Shown here: positions 47,501-58,816 of the stretch, piece after piece
How the letters are laid out: each line of letters begins with the position of its first letter
Position numbering within the stretch: the stretch's first letter is position 1
Assembly (NCBI GenBank): GCA_018389105.1
Contig: JACATO010001097.1
Span: forward strand, 124,001 to 188,000
Reading direction: 5' to 3'
Source of the DNA: Nautilus pompilius
Taxonomy: Eukaryota; Mollusca; Cephalopoda; Nautilida; Nautilidae
DNA length: 64,000 bases
Notes under the pieces: model-generated
What the model was told of the DNA's origin: nothing
The model's database searches: none
Seen by the model: only the letters and a program-made list of their open reading frames with translations
Translations under genes and position numbers: made by a program

Positions 47501-50500
47501 CCTTCTGGCAGCTGAAGAAGCTCAAGTGGCTTGACCTGAAGGACAATCCACTAGAAGTTGGACTGAAACATGCAGCTGGAGACTGTCTGGACGAGAGTCA
47601 GTGTCGCAAATGTGCACAGCAGGTATGGAACCTGGCTTTTGTCTGCACATGTATTCAATTAGTCAGAAGAGTGATATAACTGAAATCTGGTGCTCTCTGA
47701 CTCTTAGACCAATTCCAATACTTATGAGCAGGTGAATAAAGAACCTCTAAAAATATTTAAAGATAAAGGATGGGCTCCAGAACCCAGTTTATATGGTAAC
47801 CTAAAGTTCACAGTACCACCAAGACCTATTGCCATTAGTATTGGCCCATCTTCATCCTAACTTGTGTAAAATTTGGTTTTCAGTATTTTGCCTCCAAAAA
47901 CTAAAAAAAAATATTTAGTTCAATTCCCATGACAGTCTTGTAAGTTTTGCTGTTGGTTCACTAACACTGAAGAATCTTACCAGGTTCTCTTCAGTAAGCT
48001 AAAATTAGAGATTTAGTTCTTTTTCATACTTTTTCTACTTGTTTACAGAAAGATGTGCAGCTATGTGCTCACCTCTGCCTTTATTGTTAAACAATCAGAG
48101 GAGCAGGAAGTTTATAAAACAAAGTTAACATGTGCATGTAGTATTTTCAAATCCAGCCTGGGATACTTCAAATTAACCCGGACTTTGGCTTTGTAATGAT
48201 TATCTACAGTTGTTTCTATCTCTCGTTAACTGTCAGTTCTTCATGCAATTCACCAGAGAACTTGTTGTTTACTTCATCCTTTCCTTTGTGTTAAAAAATT
48301 TAGTTAATAATAATAAAAAATAGATACTTTCATCAATACATGCAGATTTTCATGGTTACTAGCAAACTGTCCTATTTCAGTGAACTTTCAAACCTGTAAG
48401 TAACTCAGAAAAATTCATTAATAAAATTAAATGTATCCTGGGGATACAATGGTTCTAGGATAAGCAAAACATTGGTGCATACTTCTGTTCAAAGATGCAA
48501 GAGTTTGAGAACTTTGTACACATCAAAGACCCCGTAGATAATGAAGGTATTCACACCAGGGGTTTATTCCATTCCATGCAGTAGCTAACAAATCTGCATT
48601 GGTCAACCATTTTATCTACCAGATTGATTACCTCTGATCTACCAGGTAGTAATTTATTGAAGCTATTCTTGTAACAGATTTTCCTGTTTTCTTCAGGTGT
48701 TAACTTATATGAAATCTGTACATTCCAATATAGAAAAAGAGAGAGAGCAAGTGTTACAGAAAAAGAAAGGTATGTTTAATATTTCATTTATTGCTGTTCC
48801 ACTTAGATCTCTGGACTTTGCTTGTGCCACAGTAAGGGTTAACCATACAGGTGCAGACTTATTGGAAACCTGGTGTCAGGCGACATTAAATAAGAGATCC
48901 GTGTGTCAAAATCCATTTCTGAAAATTTCCAGATGTTGGCAATAACACAACACACAACTGTTTCAGCAAACTGTCTGTAAAGATGAGAGAATCATCGATG
49001 AAATAACTAAAGAGCAATTTGAACTGCTAGTTTATCAAACAAGCTAACTACTGTACTGCCATGAACCATGCTGCCAACATTGTGCAGATTTCTTGACAGG
49101 TACCAGAAGATACTGGCAAGAGGATCTAACACCTGACGGTTTCAGTGAGCTGCACCCAATCCTGTAGATGCAAACGAGGCCAGGAAAATCTTAGCTAAAG
49201 TAACGGCAACGAGGATCTTCAAGAATGAATCAGTTATCACCATAGGAAGTAAAGTCTTGCAATGTAGCCACAACTCAAAATAATGGTACTTGCAAGAGTA
49301 CATGCCTATGTAAAATACCTGTTCGGTTAATGAGGAGGAGGAAATGTTGTGAGAGAGTCACATGTAGAGAAGCAAAGATCATCAGTTATATCCTTCTACA
49401 ACTAAGAAATGGTAAAAACAGAAATCTAAAAAGCAAAAAGTTTTGAAATACTCCCAGAGTCGCATCACAATTCAGTATTGGAGAATTGTTTCCTGGCATT
49501 TGCAGATAAGATATTTTGAGAGAGAGAGAGAGTGCGTGCGTGTGATTCACAACACCTAAGACCATTTAAAAAATCTGTTTCAGATTCAAAGTAAATGCCG
49601 ATTTATTTGTTTGCTGTTGTGGTTTGACACTTATTATTTCACATTTTTTGTATATGGATACTAATTATTTGTTATTGACATGTAGATCTCCCCAAGACAT
49701 TTTTTACTTTACTTGTTGTAGAGAAGGATGCAACCAGCAAAGCAGAAGAACTGCAGCGAAGAAAAACGGAGAAGCTGGCCGAGAAGGAGCGGCGACGAAA
49801 AGAATACAAAGAAAAGATGGCAAAGGTTGTGGAGAAGGAGACTAAAAAGACACCAGTAAAGTCCACGGGAAAGAATCTAGTGATTGAAGAGAACAGTGAG
49901 TAATAGGGGCTGGATTGGTTTGTGTAAATACAACTAGCATAAAATTTTTTTAAGGAAAATTAGTCCTTGCAACAAAAAACACCTGTTAAAATCCAATTGA
50001 TCAATTTCTTCTCTCTCTCTCTCTCTCGTGCAGAGATGGAGGTGGACTGACCATGAATCACGTTTTTTAGGCTCTGGAAAAATAGGGGTGGAGTTGTCAG
50101 ATCCCTATCTTACCGCTGCTTGTCTCTAGTTCCAGTAATGAAAACAGTCAATACACACAGCCTGTGTTTTTATTACTGATAGTAAGCAATAAGTAGACAG
50201 ACGTTCCCTTAGAGTTAATTCACAGGTGCATAATGTGCATAGGCAGAAGCGAGGAAGGGATTTTTAAACCCGACTGCTAAATGTTATGGACTAGTTTTTC
50301 CTCTGGACCGTGCTCTTCTATGATCAGAACTGCAGGCATCAAGCTGGGTGTAAAGAATTGGTATGAATGTCTGTCCAGTGTGCGCATGAGTGAAAAGAAC
50401 TCCAAGCTGAAATGAGACATCTACATCTGTGGCCAAATGTTTTGCCACCACCCTAGAAATTTAGATCTTCAGATCCTGCTCACTCAGCCTGACATTGCAC

Positions 50501-51659
50501 CTGACCATAATTTATAGGACCTTTTTTGTAAATCATGTATTTGCTTGTTAATTTTTCCATTAAGCACATGGAAATAAAAACTACGAAGCGGTATGTACCT
50601 TAGTATGTCAACGCAACCTTATTACGTGAGATCTAGTTTAATTTGACTATCAAGTGAAAAACCAGCAACTTTTATGGTGATGCAAAATCCTTTGGTCTCA
50701 GCTGTGGAACACAACACTATATGCATCTGACTAATTCACCTAGTTGCCTCTTAAATGTGTGAAATAAGTGATTCTGTAGTTGCAGTTAGCATCTTTAATT
50801 GTTCGTGCAGTAAACAAAAATGGCAGTGGGAACTTTCATCTTAGCTGTTTTGATTTACTGTCTGATTCCTAAATTATTTTTTTGTGTATACTGACCGACC
50901 AGACTTGGAGTGGCTTGAGGTTACAAAGTAACATTGCCAGTTTGGACACGGAAATCAACAGTTGCTTATCACAAGCATTGTAGTATGGAATGTATGTTGG
51001 GGAACATGAGATTTTTTTTGTTTTTACAATGGCACCTTGGTGATACTACCACGGCCTCTAAGTAAAAATTATCCCTTTCCATCACCACCATCAGTGCTAT
51101 TTCTCCATTATTTACTCTGTCATGGTCTGTTCGACAATAGAACGGATTCACATTACTGATCAGGTTGCTTTTCCATAAGATAAAACCCGACACTTGCTGG
51201 CCATCTTTGGATGTCTGTGTGTCTTTCATAGGTACTGCATAGAAAAAGAATATGACATGCTACCTGTGATTTCTTTCTTTGTTGCAGGTAAACCCAAAAA
51301 GAAACGCCATTCCACACACATCCCACCAAAGTCTGGTAAGCACTACTCTAAAACAGACAAACCTGCTGAAAAGCGTACATACAACATTTCACTTTTACCC
51401 ATTTCTCCAACATAATAACCTTAGATCTATTAGGCTAATGTCTTTTTTTTTTTTTTGGTTTTTTCCCTTTCTTCTTGCAGAAAAGACTGGAGTTGGCTGG
51501 TGTGGATTAGCTGTGGCCTGTTGCTTTGTGCTGATTGCAGTCTGTCTTGGCATGTTCGTGTACTGTGACACCAATCACAATGTGACCACATGCCGCATTG
51601 TCGGTGAACACATCAGGAAGTTCTCTCTGCAGTTTAAGCAGCTAAGATGGCAGGTTTGA
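41285..51659 (+). CDS. LRRC59: LRRC59, ER tail-anchored leucine-rich-repeat protein
   Basis: A ribosome- and SRP-associated ER membrane protein also known as p34. Exons: 41285-41374, 45923-45982, 47359-47622, 48697-48769, 49722-49895, 51288-51335 and 51481-51659, giving 295 residues (human 307), all GT-AG with matching phases. Residues 1-30 include [13 protein letters not shown], nearly as in human. Leucine-rich repeats span about 9-122 ([42 protein letters not shown]), followed by [14 protein letters not shown]. Residues 140-235 are highly charged and probably coiled coil. One transmembrane segment, about 243-264, lies near the C terminus with a short lumenal tail. The start has GACC before ATG. 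ATTAAA at 51786 is a candidate poly(A) signal. Confidence 0.97.
41455..41489 (-). repeat. C-rich tract downstream of LRRC59 exon 1
   Basis: Runs of C on the plus strand (G-rich on the minus strand, the LRRC59 template) within 120 bp of the exon 1 donor. Confidence 0.75.
41557..41593. repeat. (TAA)n microsatellite
   Basis: About 12 units of TAA in LRRC59 intron 1. Confidence 0.9.
41963..45095 (-). mobile_element. hAT-superfamily transposon in LRRC59 intron 1
   Basis: A 3133-bp element with terminal inverted repeats CAGTGGTTCTCAAC at the left and its complement GTTGAGAACCACTG at the right. The 8-bp flanks GTCTACAC (41955-41962) and GTCTAGAT (45096-45103) match at six positions, as expected for an aged hAT target duplication. 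The transposase is antisense to LRRC59. The noncoding parts are AT-rich. Confidence 0.95.
42480..44241 (-). pseudogene. hAT transposase (SCAND3/ZBED-like) with one TGA and one late frameshift
   Basis: The frame opens at 44241; the Met at 44232 ([16 protein letters not shown]) is the likelier start. A BED-type C2H2 finger follows (CLLCQQC...HLKAKH), then [20 protein letters not shown] and [16 protein letters not shown]. At 43434-43432 a TGA interrupts the same frame just before [20 protein letters not shown]. In relatives this is usually CVIHR, so TGA replaces a Cys codon. The frame runs on to the C-terminal dimerisation region ([13 protein letters not shown]). Near 42587-42602 a one-base shift moves the end ([17 protein letters not shown], then EAQGSH and TAA at 42482-42480) out of frame. 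This is a nearly intact, recently disabled copy. Confidence 0.92.
45104..45922 (+). other. LRRC59 intron 1, 3' part
   Basis: Downstream of the hAT element the intron is AT-rich with no further recognised feature. Confidence 0.6.
45923..45982 (+). CDS. LRRC59: LRRC59 exon 2
   Basis: 20 codons, acceptor GCTTTCCAG|GCAGCT, donor CTGCCT|GTAAGT. It encodes [20 protein letters not shown], one leucine-rich repeat. Confidence 0.96.
45983..47358 (+). other. LRRC59 intron 2
   Basis: 1.4 kb, with a possible SINE fragment near 46190-46275 on the minus strand. Nothing else recognised. Confidence 0.6.
46190..46275 (-). repeat. Possible tRNA-derived SINE fragment
   Basis: On the minus strand GGGGCTTAGTTGAATAAG, a weak A box, is followed about 40 bases later by CTGGACGCGAACCTCGCC, a B-box-like motif with the CGAACCTCGC end typical of tRNA-related SINE heads. 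Confidence 0.35.
47359..47622 (+). CDS. LRRC59: LRRC59 exon 3 (leucine-rich repeats)
   Basis: 88 codons, acceptor CCTTTCAG|GATGC, donor CAGCAG|GTATGG. It encodes the remaining repeats and the Cys-containing cap. Confidence 0.97.
47623..48696 (+). other. LRRC59 intron 3
   Basis: 1.1 kb AT-rich intron; nothing recognised. Confidence 0.6.
48697..48769 (+). CDS. LRRC59: LRRC59 exon 4
   Basis: 73 bases, acceptor TTCTTCAG|GTGTTA, donor AAGAAAG|GTATGT, ends in phase 1. It encodes [20 protein letters not shown], the start of the charged region. Confidence 0.93.
48770..49721 (+). other. LRRC59 intron 4
   Basis: 0.95 kb intron with a short GA/GTGC tract near 49518-49543; nothing else recognised. Confidence 0.6.
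49722..49895 (+). CDS. LRRC59: LRRC59 exon 5 (charged coiled-coil region)
   Basis: 174 bases, acceptor ACTTGTTGTAG|AGAAGG, donor GAACA|GTGAGT, phase 1 to phase 1. Rich in Lys, Arg and Glu, with [20 protein letters not shown]. Confidence 0.94.
49896..51287 (+). other. LRRC59 intron 5
   Basis: 1.4 kb intron that holds the candidate alternative terminal exon at 50034-50050 and an AATAAA at 50573-50578. Confidence 0.6.
50034..50050 (+). CDS. LRRC59: Possible alternative terminal exon of LRRC59 (soluble isoform)
   Basis: A very strong acceptor, a long CTCTCTCT tract then CGTGCAG at 50031-50033, lies 138 bases after exon 5. Joining exon 5 in its phase gives K-M-E-V-D then TGA at 50048-50050. AATAAA follows at 50573-50578. 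This product would lack the transmembrane anchor in exon 7. The tract could also be an ordinary CT microsatellite; there is no transcript evidence. Confidence 0.33.
51288..51335 (+). CDS. LRRC59: LRRC59 exon 6 (basic, Pro-rich linker)
   Basis: 48 bases, acceptor TTTGTTGCAG|GTAAAC, donor GTCTG|GTAAGC. It encodes [15 protein letters not shown], comparable with the basic Pro-rich stretch just before the anchor in human LRRC59. Confidence 0.92.
51481..51659 (+). CDS. LRRC59: LRRC59 exon 7 (transmembrane anchor, C terminus)
   Basis: Acceptor TTCTTCTTGCAG|AAAAG; encodes [20 protein letters not shown] as the membrane segment, then about 31 residues to TGA. Confidence 0.95.
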
Positions 51660-52531
51660 TGCTACAGATGGTGAAAGAGACATGCACCAGCCACTAAACT
51701 GTCTCAAGATTTTTTTTAATTTTTTTTTTAACCAAGTCTGTACTGAGAAATAACTAACTAAATCTCCTCTCTTTTTTGTACATTAATTAAAATAACTGGC
51801 ACAGAACTGCTGGCAACTGTAGCAAGTGTTCTTATCATAGTGGAATGAGATTTAAAAGTTGGTTAAGATGCCAACTTGTTTTTGTCTGGTTCAACTCCAG
51901 TTTAAAAAAAAAAATGGCTAGATAAATTGCTGTTTACATTATTAATAGTGTTTTATTAATATTATATTACTGACAACGCAGATGGCCAGTAACTTTTAAG
52001 GAACCAGATTAGTGTTTGTTTGTTTTTTTTTTACATTTTCCTGAAAGGATGGGGAGGCATATGCCAACTCCTCCTAGTCCTCGATACAGGTGTGACCACA
52101 CATTTAACAAGGCTGTGTACAGTGGTGTTGGATAGTTGTAGAGGTGAATCCATCTTCAAAGCAATTTGGGCTAGAAAGAGTTAAAGGGTAACTCCTCAGG
52201 ATTTAGGCTAACAGTTTTTGAAAAGTCTCACCCTACCTGTGACTTTATCACCTTTTCAGCTGTTATCCTCCCTCCAGAGATAAAGGAAATACTTTCCTTG
52301 TTTTACTCGGGTCTAAGACCTATTATGCAGTGGTTGATTTTTGAGATTAGAAAGGTGATTATTTATATAAAATCATCCCTGCACTTAGTATATTTTAAAA
52401 AGAATGTAATATTAGTCTGTCTGTGGAACATTAAACACAACTGAACCAACTAAAACAAATCTATACCGTAACATCTCATTTCATTATAGAAGTGTTCGCA
52501 CACTGGATACTGCTGTATTCTTGCTTCCAGA
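51660..52531. other. LRRC59/TMEM272-like convergent intergenic region
   Basis: 872 bp between stop codons. Candidate poly(A) signals are ATTAAA at 51786-51791 for LRRC59 and AATAAA on the minus strand (51957-51952) for the TMEM272-like gene, so the two 3' ends may lie within about 200 bp or overlap. Confidence 0.6.
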
Positions 52532-52746
52532 CTACACGTTGATTGCTCCTGAGATGGAACCTCTGTCTGAACACACACAAGCAATGAAGGATCCCAGAGC
52601 TGCACACAGCATCACTAAGCCGATAATGCAGTAGAATGAAGTGGTACTCCAAAATGCAAACTTATACAATATTGGGTGACAGTAGGTGTTCAGCTGTGGT
52701 TCGCTGCTCTGGACATGACGAAATGCCCTGTAGATCCACACACTCC
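52532..52746 (-). CDS. TMEM272-like exon 6 (TM4 and stop)
   Basis: Acceptor CTTTCCAG|GGAGTG; encodes SVWIYRAFRHVQ, YCHPILYKFAFW and the last membrane segment, ending with TAG at 52534-52532. Confidence 0.94.
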
Positions 52747-55700
52747 CTGGAAAGTAAAAGGCAGTCGTTAGCGCCGGCAGACAAGTTGTCGCTGCTTGTT
52801 TAGTTATCTAAAATGCAGAGATGGATGCAATAAAGATGTAAACGTTTCTGTTGTTATAAATACACCACAGTTAAGAACTTGAGCGATTATCATTAGTTCT
52901 GCCAGTAGGAACGCTTCATTTTGGCTCACAGGTGTCAGCAACATAATCTAATACATTACTTCAAATACAGGGTAATGGTGTATGAACAGCATTCCTCCAG
53001 AAAATTTTAGTACATTAGTGGTGACACTGTAGCTTTCTCACTGAGAAAACCACAACCTCGTTCATCATGGCTGCAAATGGAATTTGGTTGGGTCCTGCCA
53101 ATGTTTCTGTAATCTTGCACCAATAAAGCTCCCCCCAAACTCAACACCCAAACCAAAGAATTGATATGAAAATAACTCTCTTATTTTTGCATTTTAGCCC
53201 TTCACACACAGTTTAAACATTTATTGCTACTGTGTGGACTTTATAGAGTTTTTCAACCTCACATAGGCACTAAAAAAAAATGGGATATTTATTCGTGACT
53301 TTCTGAACCGAGTGAAATCAGGATTACAGATGTACTCTTTCCTTTCTCTCTCTAATGTTTGTGGAATAAGAACTTTGTGGGATGTTTAAATTTCCAATTT
53401 CGTTAACACATTGCACATGCATTTAACCCTTAATTGCGGTATAAGTTCACAAATTGCATCACTGCGCATGCACAAAAAAATTTTTTTTTTACCTTTATGA
53501 AATGATAATTTTGCATGCAAATCTAAGATAAAATGTACAAAAGCATCATGTAACAGCCTTTGTTTTGGTCTGGTGGAGTGCAGAATGATCTGGAGCGATG
53601 ATTCCAATGCTGGACACACCCTTATGGTCACCCCTCTCTCGCTACTCATCACCAGATGATGCATCTTGATGGCGAGTATTCCTCACCATGGATCATCCAC
53701 AATCGTACACTTCACACCTTGAGAGGTCAAGGTACTAAGGTCCAGAAAATTTTCCTGTACCTAGAAGGCAATGGCAATGACTTCCATAGGTAGGCTTCTG
53801 GGATTTAAACAGGGGTCGGAAAAGTTAGATTGCCTTGTCACAATATTTGCTGTTTAAGGATTAAAATTGAATGGAGTTACATGAACTGCTTAGAGAGAAT
53901 TTGTAAGGTTCCAGTGTGCTGTTCAAACAATTGATGCACACACACGCACACAATGAAGGAGAATGATGAACTAACTTGTGCTTACCAGTAATAAACCAGG
54001 CTAAAAAAAAAAGAGCAATCAGATTCTGTATGGGATTGAGCCAGTGCTTCCACTCTTCATACTCGGAAAGCATCTTCCCCGTACCGAAAGTTCGGTAAAT
54101 GGCTGTAAAGATGATGAGATAGAAGAAAACACCCATCACAATCAAGTAGATGGGAATATAGTTCTGTGCAGGACAGCCTTTCAGGAAAAGTGTACCTGAA
54201 AGTAAAATTTAGTATTGTGAACTAGCTCATGGTAAGTAATGCGGTCATTAATCAGTGAATCAATTTCACAAGTTGATGTCACATCCTTGTTTACTTTTAT
54301 TACACACACACAGGTAAGATGGCAAAGAATTATAGCCTAAAAGAGGAGAGAAAATGAGAGATTTTACCTTACCTATAACAATCAAGGCTGCTGGCAGCAA
54401 ATAAGTGGTAACATGTATCATAATGCTCAGAACTGCAAGTAAAAGAGAGAGATGGTAGATTTTTTGTGTAGAATCAGAGGTCTAAAGCACATCTCTTCAT
54501 ATATTGGCAAGGCATTCTCGTGTAAATTCTCAGCTATAGCAAGAGACAATCAACTATCTAGGAGGGATAATCGCTCTTTCATCTCCCTTAGAACAATAAA
54601 AAAGTTTTAGACAAGCTTTGACTGTTCCTTGAAAAGTTATTTCCCTTACAACTTCAAAAAAAAATAATAGTTGTTTACAATTGTTATTTTAGATAATATA
54701 TTATGCGCATTGCTGAAACCTTGGAAATTAATATTAAATGTATTAATTAAAATGATACGCGCAGGTAAAAAAGAAATAATCATAAACATTAGATGATGGA
54801 AAATTTTCTAAAAAGTGAAAACAACTGAATTAATATTTTGAGCTCTACCTTAGTTCGTTGTCAGTGTAAGAAAACCAGCTCAAGCATACAAACAATGATT
54901 GAGCCTCTATATTAGAACTTGAAATAGAAAAGGAAAATAAGCAGAATTAAGGAAAGAGGCATGGAACTTGATCAGCAAAATGTGCTGCTTCAGTCGTCTG
55001 ATAACGACAGGTACCCTGAAAATCTCCAACCATCTTGGGTATAAAGCAAAACTATTCAATTTTTTAAATATATATATATATATTATATATATATATAAAG
55101 TTGATTTTAATGATTTAAAAAGATGCTTAGAACATAATTCTGTAAGACAGAAAGAGGGTAGCACCTATGCCACCTTACCTTTTCCACACATTCCACCAAA
55201 ACAAGTAGTAGAGAAGACTGAGTTGTCCAATGGCAGCTGCCAGACCTTGAACTTGGCCACTGATGTTCTCTTGGCTGCTTCAGCTACGGAACAAAATCAC
55301 AACAACCTGATGAAAAGATTTGTAGCTTTTAAAATTTTATACAAAAAAAACAACAAACAGTTACCTACATCCTTCAACTATTGCATTTAACGGGATATTG
55401 ATGTGAACTGGCAGAATGTGAATGTTTGTAAGAATACTGCTGCCACTGTCAGTTCACAGATGGAGACACTGGTCCCTATATGAAGCAAAACAGAAACCAA
55501 CCTTTAAAAAAAAAAAGGACAGGTGAGGTCAGGCATACAAGAAAATAATGGAGTTTCTGCCTGCATAAAAAAAATTTTTTTTTTTTTTAAATGAGTGTGC
55601 ATGTAGTTTGGTAAAATGAGAGTTTCCTTCTCAAAACCCACAGTTTGTACACAGAAAATTTTCCCATTCTTTGTTACTCTAAAGATTTAACACAGACTGA

Positions 55701-58700
55701 GCCTTACAGTGGTCCGGAGCCACTAGTATACTACTCATTGTGTTTTCCCTACTCTGGAAAGAAAGTCATCTGTATTTCATCTTTAATGACTGACAGAAAG
55801 ATCATACTATGTGACATTTACACAATTACTATCTTTTGTATGTAATGTACATGGTCTTTGGTTCTTTATGCCAATCAATACAGGTGAAGTAAATGTTTTT
55901 TTTTTTTGTCCAGTGCTAGATACAAATGCATACGATGGACCAAACTACGTACAATGGACCAGCTAATCCTCACATGGCAGTTGTCTCTTCCAGCATCTAA
56001 TGTTACTCCGGAACATCAACCGCTGTCTTAACCGCATTGTAGCACAATCTACTTCAAAATAGACAAGCCCCATATGGGAACACAAAAATTTCAGGGTTGT
56101 ATGGGAAATAAAAGGATTTAAAAATCCCCACTTACCTGCAAACCATAAACTGAAGCTTGGTGGAGCATTGTCTAATTCTCCATACAGGTTATTAACAATG
56201 GATGCCTGAGAGACAGAAACAACACACCTGTCTAAGTAGCATTACAATGAGTCAAAATTTTTTTTTTTTTTTAAATGAAGAAGAAAAAATAGTAGCTAAA
56301 ACTTCAAATTAAGGAAAAGAACGTCAGGTGTTACTTATTTTAACAAAGCTAAAAATTCATTCTGTACAGGGTGGAGTCACAGATGTAAAATACAATTAAG
56401 ACATTAAGTGTTTTTTTTGTTTGCTATTTCAAGTACAAAAATCACAATTTATCCAAAATATTTTAAAAATGATCAGAAAGATTTCACAGAGTTGGTTAAG
56501 TCAAACTTAAGACTGAACGTGTGGAATTTTTCCAACTATACACTACCCATCTAAGTGTCTGGGAGGATGCAGCCTACTGAGATACATCTAGAAAGGAGGC
56601 AGAGCTCATCAGAATTTTTGTAGGAAATATTCACCTTCCAGAATGAATTGTTAGTAATAAAAAATAAATAAACTCACATTTTTCTTTGTTTTGTAAGATG
56701 CTTACAACTTTAGCAAATCTCAAGAACAGTACGCACTCCATATATAGCAGTTCAGCTTGTTTTAACATGACCAGAGTAGAACAATTTGAACAAATACAAA
56801 TGAACTGTCTCGGGTACTGCTAATATTACAAACTACTCAAGGTTTACCTTACTTTTAGAGTACTCATTACAACGCACACAAAATTCTAAAAGGCATAGTT
56901 GTTGCAATGAGAAGGGGAGATAACTGAAATGCATCCTCCACTAGGAGTTTTAATTATCTGCCTTTTCCAAACACACCGCAAATTACACTAAAAGGCTAGT
57001 GAATCCAAAATTTAAACAAAACATGGAGTTTTAAAACAGACCTCCAACTATCGCAAAGGAGATAAATGATGTCAAGAGAAACATTAAAATTAGTTAGAAG
57101 ACAACAAAAGCCACTTGTACCAATATTAGAGCTAATTCATGTCTGATCTGGCTACTACTTTTAAGGTTAGCTGAGTGTATTCAAACCTTATATAATAGGT
57201 GCCCAAGAGAAACAGCAGGTGTGGCTTTTACAGACAGTGGCATATTTAATCTGCATTAATACCTGTGCATGTATGCAGTATTAAAGGTGTACAGTAATAC
57301 ATTTTTGATTTCCTACAATCTGGGTCTATCTCACTATCATATTATTTCATGTTTGTGAGTATTTTTGCATTAATTTGTGAATGGGGGGGATCTGGTTTCA
57401 GTTTTAAACCCTTTTAAAATAATCTAGCATCACTTAACTGCTATCCTGTTTTGTGTTCGGCCACACCACACTGTCTGGACCTTCTCCTCCAAGTGCATGC
57501 AACTTTCCAGTAGTATGAACTCCTTCATCTGATGCAAAACTGTAGCAACATTGTGGATGGATATGAACCTCTCTGGAACTTCCTTCTCATCCTCTTCCCC
57601 ATCATCAGTTTTTTCCCCACCAGGGTCATTCTCCTCATCCAGTCTGGAATGCAGATCTGTGATGTCTGATGATGCGCCACTGCCAGTAGTAGCGAGAGCC
57701 CATGGCTACAAATTCTGCTAAGGAGATTTTGATGTGCACTGTAGCACTCAGTTGCTGTATCTTTATTTTCATCTTGTTCAAGAAGTTGTGCACCATCACC
57801 CCCTTTGAGTTAATCTCCAATGCCATGGTTTCTGAAGCACTTTTAGATATGCCTGCATCAAAATTCCTTCCGAAATGATGCAGCCAGTTGATGGCCTCCA
57901 GCAAGGTAGTCTAAGCATATCTGGACCAGTCAGGTCCTTTTTTCAGTTTATACAATACAGTAATCTAATGCTCTTCAGCTGTAGATAAAGATAGCGAAGA
58001 GCAATGTCAAACAAGAATTTTTCATCACCGGCAGCCTATCTTGATGTCAAACTTTATCAAGTGCAGTTCAAAGATATTGAATGTCTTCCAGGTTTTCTTG
58101 TCTGCATGATATTCTACTGGCAGATCTTTGCAGTCAATTGTGGAAGCATGAGGCTTCATGGAGTCCCCGACGAGAGGAATCTCTTTCTCCTAAAGTGCAC
58201 TGGCATAACATTATAGTTATCCTCTACTTTTGATCACTAACCACCTGTGCAGTCAGCCCCTTTAAAGTGCAGTGTAGTGTCTACAGATTTTGAATAAAAG
58301 CCCTGTTTTTTCTAAGTTGCAAATGTCCCAAGGGGCACGACCAGCACACAGTTCTGGAAGTTTAACTTCCAGTCCACCACTTTCACCTGTTTTACTAAAA
58401 ATAAAGGATGTTATGCCTTTGGCTGAAAGACCCAAGCTTTGAAACTGTGTACCTTCAGCCGCTAAGAAATCATCCTGGTAATCATGTCTTTGAACCATTT
58501 ATAAAGAATGGTGATGATTGCGTCATTCCTCATCTCCCCAAATCAATCAAAGAGGTTTGTTGGTCTCAAACTCATCACATCGGTTCTGCTTGTGGCTTGG
58601 GAATGTTTTGGATTTTTAGTCTTCCCATAGCAATGCCCCTATTAGACTTAGCTCCTCAGTGATGGTACACAAGCTGAAACCTCGCGCGCTCTTGCATTCT

Positions 58701-58774
58701 TATCCCCTTCAGACCCTTTCTCAAGAGACGGCCGGAGTCGAGCGCGTTTGCTGGAATTCCCATTTACAGAAACG

Positions 58775-58816
<42 letters not shown>

